Source of the DNA: Pyxicephalus adspersus
Lineage: Eukaryota; Chordata; Amphibia; Anura; Pyxicephalidae
Direction of reading: 5' to 3'
Assembly: GCF_032062135.1 (NCBI RefSeq)
Contig: NC_092859.1
Span: 44,348,468 to 44,412,467 of the forward strand
Length of the DNA: 64,000 nucleotides
Shown here: positions 20,590 through 34,600 of the stretch, one piece after another
How positions within the stretch are numbered: position 1 is the first letter of the stretch
Layout: each line of letters opens with the position of its first letter
Translations under genes and position numbers: made by a program
Notes under the pieces: model-generated
The model's database searches: none
What the model saw: only the letters and a program-made list of their open reading frames with translations
Told to the model about the DNA's origin: nothing

Positions 20590-23560
20590 ACAAGCTTGGA
20601 GCCAGCACTATTTGAAAAATAAGTATACCTGTAGACATTGAGATTCAGAAAATGTAGTTAGATTCAAAGCAGATATGTTCTGTCAGCTAACTGTGTCCCC
20701 TGAATCATTTTCAAAGCTAAATTGCAATTTTGGATTGGAATAAAATGTACTTCTAATTTGGTTATCCTTCATGACAAACACTAAAATTGTCATTCTAATA
20801 CAACACTTAACCTTATTATTTAATGCTTAAGTCTTAGTAAATTTATTTATATTCAGTACAGTGTCTTGCTCGGTGTTGTGCTGCACTAGTGATGTCATAA
20901 GCCTTCTAAACATTGCCTGGTTCACTTTATAGAGCCACAGAGAGAACGAGAGACATGAATGGAATTAAAAATCTACCATTTATTCCAGAGTGAATATTAC
21001 TTAATTACAGTCTGTGATATAATACACATTGCATTGTGATCTGAGATTTCTTTGCTTAATGGGATGCATCCCTTGCTGTGAATTATTGAGTGCTCCTATA
21101 AGCTATTTATTTAACCTCATTTTGCACAAGGCTGAATTCCCTATTCAGAAGAACACGTCTTTATTAACACCAATCCATAAAGAAATCAAGGGACACAAGT
21201 CTTATTTCAAATTACAAAAGCATTGCAATTAGCAGAACCGTAGCTAGAGGCTCTATCAACAGAACAGATCCAGAGACTTGATAAGAGCTGAATTTAAATA
21301 ACTTCTCATATCTTCCTTTTCTTTTTCTAAGTTTAGGTTTAGAAAACATGGTGGTGTAATCAGGCAGAATAGTGTGGAGATTATTTCTAAAGCTGGATAA
21401 TCTAAAAAAAAATCTAAAAAAAACAAGATCTTTATTATGTATAGAACTAATTTTATTGTCCTTCATTTGAATACATAGTTGTATCTGTCAAATCAGGTTC
21501 TTTGTCATAGATATGAGGTTCGAGCTCCTGCAAGACAAAGTTCATCTGCTTGCTAATTCCAGGAATCTATTGGAAATTTGAGCAGGTGAACCTTAAAGTA
21601 TTCACAATTCCACTTTTGACTTTTCAACTAGCAAGGTGGGATAGAATGGCTAATAGTGAGGGTTTTGGTATGGGTCCATACCCCCACTATAAAAGGGGGG
21701 GCAAGAAGGAGATATAGTATTAGTGTGTGTTGGAGCAGTGTAGGAAAAGTATAGGGAATGTTGACAAACCTGCATAGGAAGAGGTTACTGATCCTGATTT
21801 ATCATTATTTGGACAATCATTATTTGGACAATTATTTTGAAGGGATCTTTTCAGGTGCTGTCTCATCCATAGAATTAATTTTTTTCTGGGAGGCTTTTTT
21901 TTTAAATTCACATTGCTGGACGATTTACCATAAATGACTTGTTTTATTTCAATGAAAGTATATTGTTTAACATGTTTGTATATGCTTATTATTGCCCACT
22001 ATGCAACATAAAATTTACCTCTCCCTGCCAAACAGTATTTTGAATTTTTTTTTTGATTGGTATTAGTGTTCCATGAATGTGTCCGGCACCTCAGATTAGT
22101 TGTAGGATCTATCTCTTAGAAACTTCAATGAGGTTTAAAGCAAAGTTCAAACTTAGCAAACATCAAAAATGTTTCCAGGTACCTTTCAGAAACCATAGCT
22201 ATGCACGTTCTTTTATTATTATAGTGCATGAATATCTATTGCCTGCTATAAAGCTAAAATGACATGGAAATGGTTGGTAAAGATAGTTAATCTAAATACC
22301 CAAGATACCAATATGAATATTAAATACAGCATCCGTGGATGTGGTTGGTTTGTTTGTCTCTTTCTTTCTCATATTTAGGAACTATTACAGCTTTGACTCA
22401 GTTGGTTTATTGAGTTTATTAAAATGGTAAACATTTAGTCAAAGATTTTTTTTGTCATGCCAAGCTTACTTAGTTGACTTGTTGACTCATTACCACCATT
22501 GAAGGTTACTATTCTATTCCTGGAGTTAGTGATATTAAAAGGAAAGACAACCATTTCAAAGTAAGTATCTCTTCGCCTATATCATAAAGTCAAAAGTTTA
22601 GTAAATGCTTTACAATTTCATTGAATTTGACATAAATGACTATGATCTGTACATATGTGAATCCAAACATGGGAAAATCTCAATTCTGTATATCCTAAAT
22701 AAGTACAAAACTGAGGTGATATTTTAGCTTTACAATGGTAAATAGCTTCAGATGAATACAAATCATATACAGTACTTACTTTCATGATGGTTATAGCATT
22801 TCAATCAAGGCAATTTGTGTTTTCTAAGCAGATGTAAAATATTATAGCTGAAGGGATGATACAGTCAAATTCCAATATTCAAATACCCCTGATGTTAAAG
22901 AACATTTTCCTTGTCAGAAATGGTTCCAAATACAGCTAGACAGTTATTTTATTCTTATTTTTTTGTTACATAAATACATAGCACAAATGGTTTTGATGAG
23001 TCTTTTCACTTGATGTAAATGACTAGAGCCATTTTATCCTTCATATAGTTGGGTAAATTTGCATTTCTTTTTTTTTGCTTCCTCTATGATTGTTTATCCA
23101 TTTAAGGTATAATTTCCTGTATGAGTAAGGAAAATATCCAAACATGCTTTAATAGCTGAAAACCTGTATTTTCCATTTGATTTCCCAAAGAAAGAGAATA
23201 TGTTATCTTTAAATAACTAAGAGCAAAATATTAGAATGCATTCTTGCTGTCTTTAGAAATGTCTAACCCCTTGGACTAGATGCCCAGGACCTGAGCACAT
23301 CATAGAAGAGTGAATTGATTAGGACAGACTGGATAAGGGGGTGAATTTATGGGAGGTGAAAAACAACAAAGTGATGATGAGATGAATAGGCTATCAGCAG
23401 TTCCGTGCAAGTCCCAGCTCATCCAAAAGTGTCTAATTGCTCTCTATGTTGGCCCAACTCCTCTATGTCCCTCCCCTCACCTTTTTTATAACCTTTTATG
23501 TAACATCAGAGGGAGAAGAGTGCATGTGAGTGAAAGCTTAGTTGGGGCTGCTGACATTAC
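20590..23560. other. No gene seen
   Basis: Nearly 3 kb of AT-rich sequence with no repeats shared within the window and no plausible exon. Confidence 0.5.
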
Positions 23561-23665
23561 ATTTCCTTTTTTACTTTTACTGTGTTTATATAGCGTCCAC
23601 ATTCTATGCAGCACGTTACAAAGTACATAGTCATGGCACTAACTCTCCCTCGAAAGGGCTCAAAT
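23560..23665 (+). repeat. Dispersed repeat (core family of 3060), copy 3
   Basis: T-rich lead, then GTTTATATAGCGTCCACATTCTATGCAGCACGTTACAAAG and 'catggcactaactctccctcgaaagggctc', collinear with 3080-3150. Confidence 0.6.
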
Positions 23666-24152
23666 GGATGACTGTTCTGAGGTTATGTTTGACTTGCTTT
23701 GAATTTCTTTGGATGTCACTTATTGGGATACATTTGATTTTGAGCTGTAATTAAATTCAAGGGTACCAGACAGTGGATTCTGTAACACTTGTCACTGGGT
23801 CTTAGTGGTGGGGAATTCTGGAATAAATATTACAGGTGTGCAAGGGATGTGTAGGCACCGGTCATCTGTTTCCATCCAAAAGAGAGGAAAAGAAAGTGCA
23901 GGGCTCCTGATATTTGCTTCAGAACCAGTCCATCTATTCTAAATCCATAGCTCCCAACTGTCTCATATTTAGAATTAAGCCCCTCTTCCTATTTTTTAGT
24001 CAGTTGCCACTGTTTTTAGTCTGATAAACTTCAGTACAAAATTTAGCTTTGTCCATAACACACATCACTTTAAACCCATTTTATTTTATTGTTACCATTG
24101 TTACTATGGACTGCTCACAAAACAACTTATCCTTTACATACTGTATCTATAC

Positions 24153-24300
24153 ACAGGTAGTCCTTAAGTTGAATTTCTATGTAAGTCGGAACAGGTACAT
24201 TATTTTAATAAATGCAATTAGGACAGATATTATTAGGACAGCATAGTGTCAGTTACTGTATAAACACTGTGAGTTAATCACAAACAAAGCAAATATAGCA
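24153..24300 (+). mobile_element. TA-flanked TIR element, copy 2 (truncated)
   Basis: Starts ACAGGTAGTCCTTAAGTTGA and continues with 'tatgtaagtcggaacagg', 'tacattattttaataaatgca' and 'aggacagat', matching 14371-14480 except for an internal loss of about 40 bp after the first 12 bases. The right half is not recognisable. Confidence 0.55.
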
Positions 24301-24309
24301 AAGAAGGCT

Positions 24310-25915
24310 ATTCGCCGATGCAAAGAAGCAACCAGGGTTGGCAATCATCCCACTGAAGGGATAAATTAAGTTGCATATATAGTTTACGCCACTAGTACCT
24401 GCTTCTACCCTCACTGCTGCATTCACACATGGCCCTATCTAAGCCATTTATACCCCCTTCCAAGAGAAATTAAGATGGATGATGACAAATATTTCCTGGA
24501 TTTGGTATCATGTATTTCATTATACTACAATATATATATGTAGTGTGTAGTGTCTACTAAAAAAACTTGTCTGGAAACCGCATTAGGCAAAAAAAAAAAA
24601 AATACCAGTTACATCACTTTTATAACAGTGGATTACACAGACCCTTTCAGTCCCCTAGCGACTTTTCTTTAAAACTCTGTTTATATACTCTTGCACAACT
24701 AACTTTAAAGACATAGGAGAATTTAAGTTACCTTAAATGGACTGGACATAAGTACGTATGCATCACTATCTAGGGACTAAACAATGTTAGATGTAGCTGC
24801 CTGATGATGTTTAAGAACATTACTAATCCATGGCTGACAATCAATAGCCGTTTGCAATTAAGTGAGCACTTTGGTTAATGGATTTTGATGGGTCAATGCT
24901 TCTTAAAATTAAAACAAAGTAAAACTTACTAAAGATTTCCAGGCCAAAAACAATATAAAGCCTCAGGTGTGTTGAGTAGAAATTGCAAATCTATTTTAAT
25001 ATGACTAATTAAAAAAAGCAAGAACAAGAGATACACATAATACCAAAATTGTTGTATTACGCCTTCCCCTTAGGAAGGGAGGGGGAATATTAAGTAAAAA
25101 TTTGAAAAAAATCATCTCTGTATACTTTCCTTGGATAAAGCATTTTTGTCTCTACTTCTATGAAGTCATTATTGCTAACTGCACCAGTAGCTGCTATATG
25201 ACATGTTCCATTGGACTTGATAACATTGAAAATTGAACTATCCTGTCTGAAGATAGTTCCAAGCAATCATTTTTGCATTAGGAGATCCACTGTACAATTG
25301 GTTTCATGGGTCAAACATGAACTGTTTCTGTAATCCCCAAGCAATAGTCTTAGTGAATTTGTTTCCCTGGTAAATAGTTCACCCACAGCAGAACAAAATG
25401 TGTTTATTTTATCATTTTATAGCTGATCCACCAATGCTTATGAAAAGCTGAATGTAGCTACTGTATGTATAGATGGACAGCATCCAGATTTGCACGTAAA
25501 GATGTACCAGGATTCAGCAGGATGGTGCTTTTCCAGACACAGCTGTTACAGCAATACAAACATAGCATGTACACCAGTTGCCTTATTGGCTGTCTGTTTA
25601 CTAGTCTGACTTCCAAGATTTATTCTACAAGTGACTCTGAGAGGTGAGAATGTTCACACAAAATTTGTGATAATTGAATTATCTAAATATTTGAAAAACA
25701 AACATTTGTATCATCTTCACGTGATTGAAGAACTGAAGTGAATTATTGCTCATTTTTGTGTTCATATTTTTTCCTCTTCAAATTAGGAAAATGCTGCAGG
25801 TGTTGCGTGCTGGCACCCAATGCTGTATTGTTCTGAAATGTGAAAATCTGATCCTTAAAATACATTTCATAACTTATTGCCTACTCTTTACATTCCTTTC
25901 AGCAAAGTAGCTGTG
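24310..25915. other. No gene seen
   Basis: AT-rich sequence with no repeat family or exon recognised. Confidence 0.5.
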
Positions 25916-25924
25916 TGAGAAAGG

Positions 25925-26615
25925 ATATGCATAAGGGGAGAGGGTTAAGTGGGGAGCAGAGGGTGAGGTGAGCGGTCAGTCAATCTGATTGGTAAAGGGG
26001 AGTCAGGTGGGGATTAGGAGGTGTTAAAAGAGGGAGGGGGAAAAGTCAGAGCAGTTGGAGATAATGGCAAGTTTAGCTCCCTCCCACCCCGATAGGTACA
26101 GGTGTTTTTTTTTTCTGGGATTGCTGTGCTGGGGCAGTAGCTGAGGTCCTCAGAGGCGGAGCCGTGTGGGTGGGTAGGAGGTGGTGGAACACATCAAGAT
26201 ATGGCATCTCAACAAGCTATTTTGCAAATAAAAGTTGTAATTTAAGCACCTGGTGGGATGTGGCAGAAGGTTACTTTCCTGTGGCTGGGAACATAGAGCG
26301 GCGTGGCACAGTTTCAGGTGTTGGAATGATGTGGTGATGCTATTGAGAATCTGCATGGCAGAAGGGTTGGTAATGTTATCATAATGTTATATTGATGTTG
26401 GTGCTGAGGTGAATGTTATATTAAAGTTTTACTAATATTATGTGTATGTTACAAAGAGGTTTTAAGGGTTATCATTTGTTTAAGTTGTTTTATGTAATAA
26501 ACAGTCGCTTGTGACCATTTGACCTATTTGATCAGTGTGTAGCGTCTTTACTATAAGGGAAAAGGGGGTGGAAAAGGACAAAAGAGGAGTGAAATACGAG
26601 CTACCTGGGTCATGA
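25925..26615 (+). mobile_element. Terminal-type block, probable YR retrotransposon end (plus strand)
   Basis: A G-rich first half (25930-26050 with GGGGAG/GAGGG words, then 26090-26190) gives way to sequence built from 'gttatattaatgtt'-like words. It ends with TTATGTAATAAACAGTCGCTTG and a GTCAGTGTGT-like 'gatcagtgtgt' at 26530. The minus strand of 1255-1990 has the same order and the same closing words. Family E starts directly after it, at about 26620. No reading frame is conserved. Assignment to the element at 61.7 kb is by shared strand bias only. Confidence 0.4.
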
Positions 26616-26619
26616 CAAT

Positions 26620-26847
26620 GGCCTGATTTATTAAAGCTCTTCAAGGCTGGAGAGGATACACTTTCATCAGTGAAGCTGGGTGATCCAGCAAACCTGGAAT
26701 GGATTTCTTGCAATTTTGTCATTTGCAATTTGCTAGCAAATATTTTGAATCCTGGACCAGATCCATTGCAGGTGTCCTGGATCACTCACTTTCACTGATA
26801 AAATTATATCCTCCTCAACTTCAGATTTATTAAAAAAGCTCAATGTG
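26620..26847 (+). mobile_element. Palindromic element family E, copy 1
   Basis: The left arm 'ggcctgatttattaaagctc...ggctggagagga' and the right arm are reverse complements over most of about 220 bp. The arms meet near AAATTGCTAGCAAATA around 26725. The left arm is preceded by GACAAT, as in copy 2. Long arms with a short centre are typical of foldback-type MITEs. Confidence 0.75.
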
Positions 26848-26849
26848 AG

Positions 26850-27435
26850 GAAATACTTAGGCTTTGTATGTCCGGGATTTAAAGCTTCTGCAGGCATGTG
26901 CCTTAACTCTGTATCTGCCACAATTTTCACTCAACTGTATAATACATAATTGGTGTATGCAATGGGGGCAGCATGAGCAGCAACATTTTTTTTAAATGGT
27001 TAACTAAAGTTAATAATATTCCAAAAACGTCATAACGTTTTTACAGTTACTTTTATTATACGGCACTTCTTTGGCTGATTTCTCAAATATCATCCCATCA
27101 GCAGGTCTACTTAATAACTCTTGATTATGAAGAACACCTACTTTCTTACAGTGATTACGTCACCAGAGAAAGTAGCATAAAGTCACGTCATTAAGTGCTA
27201 CAATCTTCTATAACCTAGCAAAAGCCTTAGAACTCTGGCCCCTACACAATTATGATCATTTTAGTTCACCATCCTAAGAAGTTCCTAGTATTTTCCATGC
27301 TTTATTTAAAAAAAAAAAAAAAGAATGATCAGGAAATGCTGGTGAACCCAATTTAAAATGTAACCACACATTTGCTGATTTCACATGAAGTTTTGGGGAA
27401 ATTGACCTTTAGGTTTGTATTGAAGAGCAGCATGT
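26850..27435. other. No gene seen
   Basis: The stretch 27020-27230 has CGTCATAACG and TTACGTCA words and no repeat match; no exon is visible. Confidence 0.4.
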
Positions 27436-27440
27436 TAAGA

Positions 27441-27575
27441 CAATGGCCTGATTTATTAAAGCTCTCCAAGCCTGGAGAGAATACCCTTTCATCAGGGAGC
27501 CTGTGTGAGTCAGAAAACCTGAAATGGATTTCCTAAAAGTCATTTGCTATTTGTTAAATCTTTGCCCCCAGCTGG
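27441..27575 (+). mobile_element. Palindromic element family E, copy 2 (one arm only)
   Basis: GACAATGGCCTGATTTATTA, then 'gctctccaagcctggagaga' and 'ccctttcatcaggg', end near the centre word 'catttgctatttg'. The second arm is missing, so the copy is truncated at its midpoint. Confidence 0.65.
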
Positions 27576-27579
27576 GACA

Positions 27580-29600
27580 TATTCTGCCAGTAGTTCTAAT
27601 CCCACTCTACTTCAGCGGGTTGTGGACATTGGATTTATGTCCATAAATATTTCTTTGAAGTATGAAGGTGTGTGCAATATTTCCCGGTACTATTGCTGCC
27701 CGCTCTCCGTATTTGTCGGCAACTCCTTGCTTTCAAAATTAAAGCCACAAGTTTCTACAAATCACAGCAGTTGTAAACACTATTTAAAAAATAAATAAAA
27801 TAAATAGAGGATACAAAATAATATTAGTTTAATCTGTCTGCTTAGTTTAATTCAAGAGGGTAAGCGTTGACCTGCACAATGATATCATTTAAATCAACAT
27901 GAATAAAATTAACTTATTAAATTCTCAAATTAACCACCATTTTACCCTAATTAACCACCCAACACACACACACACACACAAAAACAAACTCCCCTTCTAC
28001 TTACGTATTATTTATTTTCATATATATTTATTTTTTTGTTTTTTTTCCAACCAATATAATAGCTATTTTTAATGTTGCAATATAATATAAAGTTTAAAAA
28101 AATTCTATTTATTTGTAGGAATATTTTCAAAAATGTGTAATAGAATTAAAATTATTATTTTATCTAAGACTCGTTAAAATAAGAAAATATAATATATTTA
28201 TATATAATACATTTTTGTCAGTGTATTGTATAAAATAAAATCATTTTTGCAAGATGTTATTACAAAAATAATCTGTATTTGTTTAAAAAAATGATATAAA
28301 TATTACTTTGTTACCTTTTAGTGATAAATGTATTACAAAAAAAAACAAGCCCACAGCAAAAATACAAATAATGTGTCGATCCATATAGGTATATAGGTGT
28401 GAGAGCTGAGGGGGTTAAGGTACAATAAACTTAGAATGGCAATTGAGGACAAATTCATGTTTACCTTACATAAACTTTATTCATGAATATGTACTCTAAA
28501 TTCCTCATTATAAAATACACTAGATGACAATACAGTGCAGCGCCGAAATGTAGGAGTCAACAAAGTTATCCCTACATCTGACACTAATTGGTTAATTTTA
28601 AAGATTTATAAGGAAGCAAAACCCCTTAAACTAAAACATGCAAACAATAGCAGCAATAAATATATCTAAACAAAATCTATCCTTGTGTTCATAGAAAGAC
28701 TTTATTTATTTATAATCCCTAGCTCACTCCATAAGATTATCCAGGACTTGAGGTTCTGTGTGGGTTTTTAGACCAGACTGGTAGAAGTGTTGAGCTGATG
28801 AAAGGCCTTGTATTTCTGTGTCAGCCCACTGAGCCTTTAATATACTTTGAACATAATGAACTCATCACTAGGATACGAAAAAAAAAAAAAACGGGAGACA
28901 AAACCTACTGAAGTCTGGCTGCACATTTATGGAATTTATGTCTGCTTAGAAAAGCTTTTGCTACAGACTTACACTGTATTAGCACAGACATTCAAAATGT
29001 GATAGATCAATAAAATATATAGTGCACTCCTTTTTTTACTGCTGTTTCTGTCTTACCATGGCAGGGGCTGTAAAAACACAGAGTGAGAAAATATAGTACC
29101 GGATAATGTAAAATCCCAACTAGGCAAGGCTTACAATTTGATAGGAAAAGGTGTGGGCCTAGCGCTTCCTAAAGCATGAGCTGAAAGTTCTGTTCTTAGA
29201 TTGTGATACTTCTTGGCAATGCCTGAGAAAATTTATGGCATATAAATTATCCTTTTACTCTATAATCTTTTTTTTCAATACCCAATTTATTCTTGGTTGG
29301 GGGTTAACTGGTTGTTTACAAATGGCTTTTAAAGCCATTTATTTTGGGGAGGCGGGAGGGTGGGGAGGGGGGGGGGGGTTTGATAGTGAAATGAGCATTC
29401 TATTTCCCCTTGAAGTCCCTTTCATGGAGTTGTTTAGTATTATCACAAGATTGTGTGTAAAATTCATTTGTCTTACATAAACAAAAACTGGTACTCTAAT
29501 TTCCTGCAAAGTAGAATTGCCATTGGCATTTTTGAGCACGAAAACTGCTGACCCCTGACCTAACCCAACCCCTAATCACTAAAGCTAAACCTAATCCTTA
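27580..29600. other. No gene seen; extremely AT-rich core
   Basis: 27980-28350 is almost pure A/T with runs of TATAATATA. A short (CA)n lies at 27963-27980. No gene or TIR element is recognised. A G-rich patch (29343-29380) holds a run of 10 G. Confidence 0.5.
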
Positions 29601-29609
29601 AAGCAAAAC

Positions 29610-29920
29610 TAAAATAAGGATATATGATCAGGCAGTCATTATTGCAGAAAGAGACACGTGGTATCCCTTCCGCAATGATCCCTCATACCTGCCTGACTGC
29701 TACAGGTCAGGGCAGCTGAGCTTTGTTTGCTAGGATACCCAGCAATCCCAGCTTCCCTTGCACGTTCCGGAAATTAGGAATCTCCTGAATCTGCATGGGA
29801 CATGCATCACCTGCCCCGCAAATATAGATAGCCAAAGACCCTCCCCAGAAAGAGAAGAAGGAAGAAGATAGTAGCAACAAAACAGACACAAGTGAATATT
29901 GTGTGTTTAGTTCTGATTTA
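29610..29920 (+). mobile_element. TIR element family D, copy 3
   Basis: 'gatcaggcagtcattattgca', 'ccgcaatgatccctcatacctgcctga', 'cagctgagct', 'cccagcaatcccagcttcccttgcac', 'agaagaaggaagaagatagtag' and a closing TGTTTAGTTCTGATTTAA follow the same order as 19090-19375. Confidence 0.65.
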
Positions 29921-29929
29921 ACCTTCAAA

Positions 29930-31135
29930 CCTGGATCCAATCCCCAAATGAAATACTTAATCCAACCCAACATCCAAAAAATCATGAGATGAATCTAATT
30001 TTTAAGCAAAAACTTAAACCTAAATCCAAAGCTAAATTGACATAGCGGTTAACAGGAGGCAGCACAATATGTAGCTTGGTATCAGGAATTTGGGGTTCTT
30101 GGTAGTTTCAGATTTAGACGATTCTTCAAGCAATGGTTTTCTGGTGTTGGCTGTGGGTCAAGTGAATCAAATATTTTACTTGTTGGTGTCACAATGATAT
30201 GATAATTTTGGTGATATGATTTTGTGTGTATAAAAAAAGTAAAGCTTGCCCATAAGAAATAGAAAGCACTATATCCTGAAGGAACACTTTATGTCCGATT
30301 TATTTTTGTGATGTGATCAAATCTGTTGATTCTGTTGGTCCTGAAGGTCTACTTCCTGTGTTACGACAACACTTTATATCTTCCTTGGTGATGCAACCTT
30401 TTTTTTTTTTACAATGGTTGGGTGCAGTTACTATAGAGGAAGAGGCCGAAATGATTGTTGGGAAATGGAGTCCAGGACATCACTGGAAGTAAATTTCTAG
30501 ATCTGTTGCGTTGCTGTCATTGCTACACCTAAAGAAAGCATTAGAGTAAAAGGTTCATATGTGATCACTCAACAAAAAAATCTGAAATAGGTAGCATCCA
30601 GCAAAATGATTTGTAACTAATTATATATATTTTAATCTAAGCCTATCATATCGTTATTTGAAGCTTTAAAAGGAAAAATAGCACAGTGAAAAGGATTAAT
30701 ATGACAACAAACTGTGATTTCTTTTTGATAATAATGCCAAATACATTTTAAAACCCCTAACAGTAGGATACCTTCCCTTTAACCTAAATTTCAATTGTGC
30801 TGAAAAACTGAACTAAAAAAAATTGGAATACAATGTAAGATGTAGAGGATTATGTCAAACACATACCAGACTAGATGGAATGAAAATGAAAACATTGACC
30901 TCTCCATGTAATGGAGGTGCGACCCTTCCATTAAATGTTGAAAACACATATGGCAAGTCCAACAACAATGGAAAAAAAAAACAACAAAATCTACCAACAA
31001 ATCTTTAAACTCAGCTTCAGACACATAAACACAGCATTGTCACCAAAATTGCAGGATACAAAAATGCTGTGTAACTTTTATTCTTTATTTCACATAGGAC
31101 ATGTTTTCACAGATCCTATTGAGTTCCCCATCATT
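29930..31135. other. No gene seen
   Basis: Short frames only. Confidence 0.45.
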
Positions 31136-31139
31136 TTTC

Positions 31140-31670
31140 AATCAAAAAAGCTTTATTGAAAAGTAAACAATGAATAACAAAAAACAATAGCATTCCAAGT
31201 ACAGGCACAAAAATGTTTAAAAGGTATATAAGGTAAATAAATCAATAAATGTATAAACTTTTATAGGAATACAACATATAGCATATAAGGAAGGGAAAGC
31301 AACCCAAAATCAAAGTCTACAAAAAGTATGAATCTAAGATGACTGTAACCAAATGTTACAAAGTGACTTACTAAGGCAGGTCAGGACGTGCGGAAGGGAA
31401 AAAGAGTGGGGATATCAGAGGAAGAGAGGTTTACAAAGAGAAACTTTTGGTAATACCACACAAGAGTAGTCTAAGACCAGATCCAAGAGTCTTCACATTA
31501 AATACACAGCCTCATATAGAGTCTGGGAAAAAGCATTTGTAAGTAGTAGCTGGGTGGTAATTAAACCAACAGGCCCAAGTAGAATAAAAATGTTACCCTC
31601 TTTAGAAAGGTGGATTAATTCCTCATTTTCAGCTATCCAGTCTATTATAAGGAATCTTTAGTCTTTAATG
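31140..31670 (-). mobile_element. Probable LINE 3' tail (minus strand)
   Basis: At 31143-31160 the plus strand reads 'aaaaaagctttattgaaaag', which on the minus strand is a terminal CAATAAAGC poly-A signal region. The 450 bp upstream is non-coding and C/T-rich in its middle, like an L1 3' UTR. No ORF2 motif could be found, so this is a guess from layout, by analogy with 9706-10100. Confidence 0.3.
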
Positions 31671-31679
31671 GAGGTCCTC

Positions 31680-34600
31680 AGTAATTTTAGTATTATTACT
31701 AGTTGTCACGTGTGTGGTCCACAATTGAGTTGTAAATAAGCAAAAACAGTTACCATGTGGATTGCTATTGCTATTGCCAGCTCAGTGCACCCCTTTTCCT
31801 CTAAAACCATTTAGCAAAAATCCCTTTTTTAAAATACTTTCAGTTCGCTATTCTCATAAATTAATGAACAACCTGGGAATTATTAATCACAGCACTTTAA
31901 ATCCATTACACATGCAGAATAATAGCTGTCCCGGAAAGTATAGGGAAATGGCATATTTAAGAATGTAATGCCTTGACTGTTAAATATATTGCTTTTATGT
32001 ACCTGTGTAAGGATAGGAACACATATTTGTTAAATATTTCAAAAATATGACATTTTACTGGCCATTAAGCATGAAATAAGGTGCATCTTGCCTTAGAACT
32101 GCTTAATAAAATAGGTCGTAAGCATCGGATTTAATATAGAAACACAACTTAGAGCTGACAACAAACGTGTTGTAGAAGGTACGGCTCATTTAACATACGT
32201 GCATGTGACTTCTATGCTTCCCATATGCTCCATATGGATAATGCATAACTTTTATGCTAATATGTTAAGCGGCAGTGATTCCACTTATTGTCTTAACATC
32301 ATTTGCATCAAAACTGTGCGCATAAAGTACTTGTAATTGGCAGCAGGAGGAGTAAGAGAAGGATTCCTTCCACTTGGATGACAATGATAATTGATAACTG
32401 TCTTCATTTGCATACCTGCTTGCATCATTGAAACCCGAAATGGATACATATTAACATAGTCTACTTTGTAATCTGGTGTCAAATGCATCAAACTTGATAA
32501 TATAGTGTATTACATTTAATAAGCTGTGCTTCATTTTCATATTAATATTCTTTTTCAAATATATGACTCAACGTGGCATCAAAAGGGAATGATAAGCAAA
32601 AAAACAAGCTCTAATATAAAACATGTTCTATCTGAAAATGTTCATCAGTTTTAGTATAATAAGAAGAATGCACAGATTTTTTTTTTGCTGTTGATAGGCC
32701 TTTGATCCTGGAAGATTTAATTATATATTTCTCTGGTTTACTGACCTGATCATGATAAAGTTAAACCAAATAACATATCACAAGCTGATTCCATTTTACC
32801 AGCATCAGATAATGATTTCTAATTGGTCAATGGCCACTATAGGTATTATGTATTGCACATTGCTCCTTACTTTTTTTTTAGTAGATGTTAGGCTTATATA
32901 AATGGTATGTAGGGGTCTATTGGTCAAAGAAGGGTTTAATGGGAAAATGTATTTTAACGTAATTAAAATGTGTTAGCTAGACATAAGTAACGAAAATTGC
33001 ACTACCAAGGGTTCTACTTATAAAGCAGAGAATCTGGCATTCTTTGGTGGGAATCAATTACTGCCATTGAAACATATGGACCTGGAAGAATCCCTCGAGG
33101 GAATGTTGGAGGCAATGTCTGATTCCCTGTTTTAGGAGCCCAAAGTTACATCTTTGTAAGTAATGTTATGTAGTTTAAATTTGTAATATTATATGTTATT
33201 CTGATGGCAGTTCAGAACTAAAAGTCCAAAAGTGTGTATGCTTCATTTTTGAGTCTATGAGCCAGAGGTAGTTGAGTAACATGAAAAGTTGTTATGGTAC
33301 ACATCAAATTTTGTGGCCGAGTTTTAAGGTACCCAGTGAAGTTTGCTCCTATTGGTTGTTATAAACGCCAGTTAATAGGAGTATTTATTACTAACCAGTT
33401 GAAAGCATATGTGTTCCATAAATGTAAATATATATAGATATATATATATATAATGATTATATTAAAGTAGAATCACTGATAACACTCTAGGAGTGAAGTG
33501 ATAACAGATCTCCATGGGACAACAAAAACCTTGCTTTACAAATCTTCATCAACGTTCTGAAAATAAAAAAAATAATAATAACGTGAAGTTCCTCTTTAAT
33601 TCTTTCAGACCTACAAATATGGTTTGAAATTGGCCTAACTTGTCCTAAAGTTTATTCGGTAAATATCGCCAAGTCCTTATCCCCAGAAGAACTCAGACAA
33701 AAGACTTCAGAAGCGTGTTCTTTTCTAGCATTTAAAGATCTGTCACTCTAAAAGAAGCTAATCTTTTCACTTGTATGACAGGGGAGGGGTATGCCAGGGT
33801 GCTGATAATATACAGCAGGCTGAACAAATGTGTCTCAGGCACACAGGAGAATTTCACTCTTAGAAAACACATGAAAATGGCAGGACAGCGGCTCTGCACG
33901 AATGATAGAAAAAACACTTTTTGTTTGTGTTTCAAACCTACTGCAAAGCATTCTAAACAAGGACATGACAGGGGAAGATGAAAAGACGGGAACATCTGGC
34001 GTCCCAAAATACAGGGGAGGCGATGTGAATAGAATTCCACAAAATACAGTTTATTCACATACAATTTCTTCTAATCTGCCAGGGTGCAGGAAAAAAAAGC
34101 ACTTCCGTTGCCTGGTTATATAATATATTGTAAACAATGCTTTGTCTAAATTCTTTTTTAAATTATATGGTAAGTTTAGCAATAAGTCTGAACTACTTGG
34201 TGCTGGATGTAGATAAGATATCAGAACATAGTTTAGTACTGAATGCAGACAAAATATTGGAACATTTAGAACTGTAAACCTGTGAAAACATGTCTCCAGG
34301 GAAAAATTAGTAGCCATTTCCATGGCTAATATACAAACTGACGCAAAATATATAGAACGCTGGCTATTGCCATGAGAGACATGAATCAATGTAAAATATG
34401 TAATGTATATATATTAAAAATATACTGTATGGCAGAGATGCCATTTTATGTCCAAACTTTTTTGTATTATCCTGCATTGTCCTGCATTTGTATTATCCTG
34501 CATTACCAGTGCTTTGCCACTGAATGTCAATCCTTCTGCTGACTGGTCAGATTTCTGCACCACATCATATAAACCAGGGCAGAGACATCAGCCAAAGAAG

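Noticed and set aside
27963..27980. (CA)n as a notable microsatellite
   Set aside because: Only about nine repeats; common and unremarkable.
33732..34389. Two overlapping minus-strand frames of 110 and 112 codons
   Set aside because: Different frames, no homology recognised, and no supporting signals.
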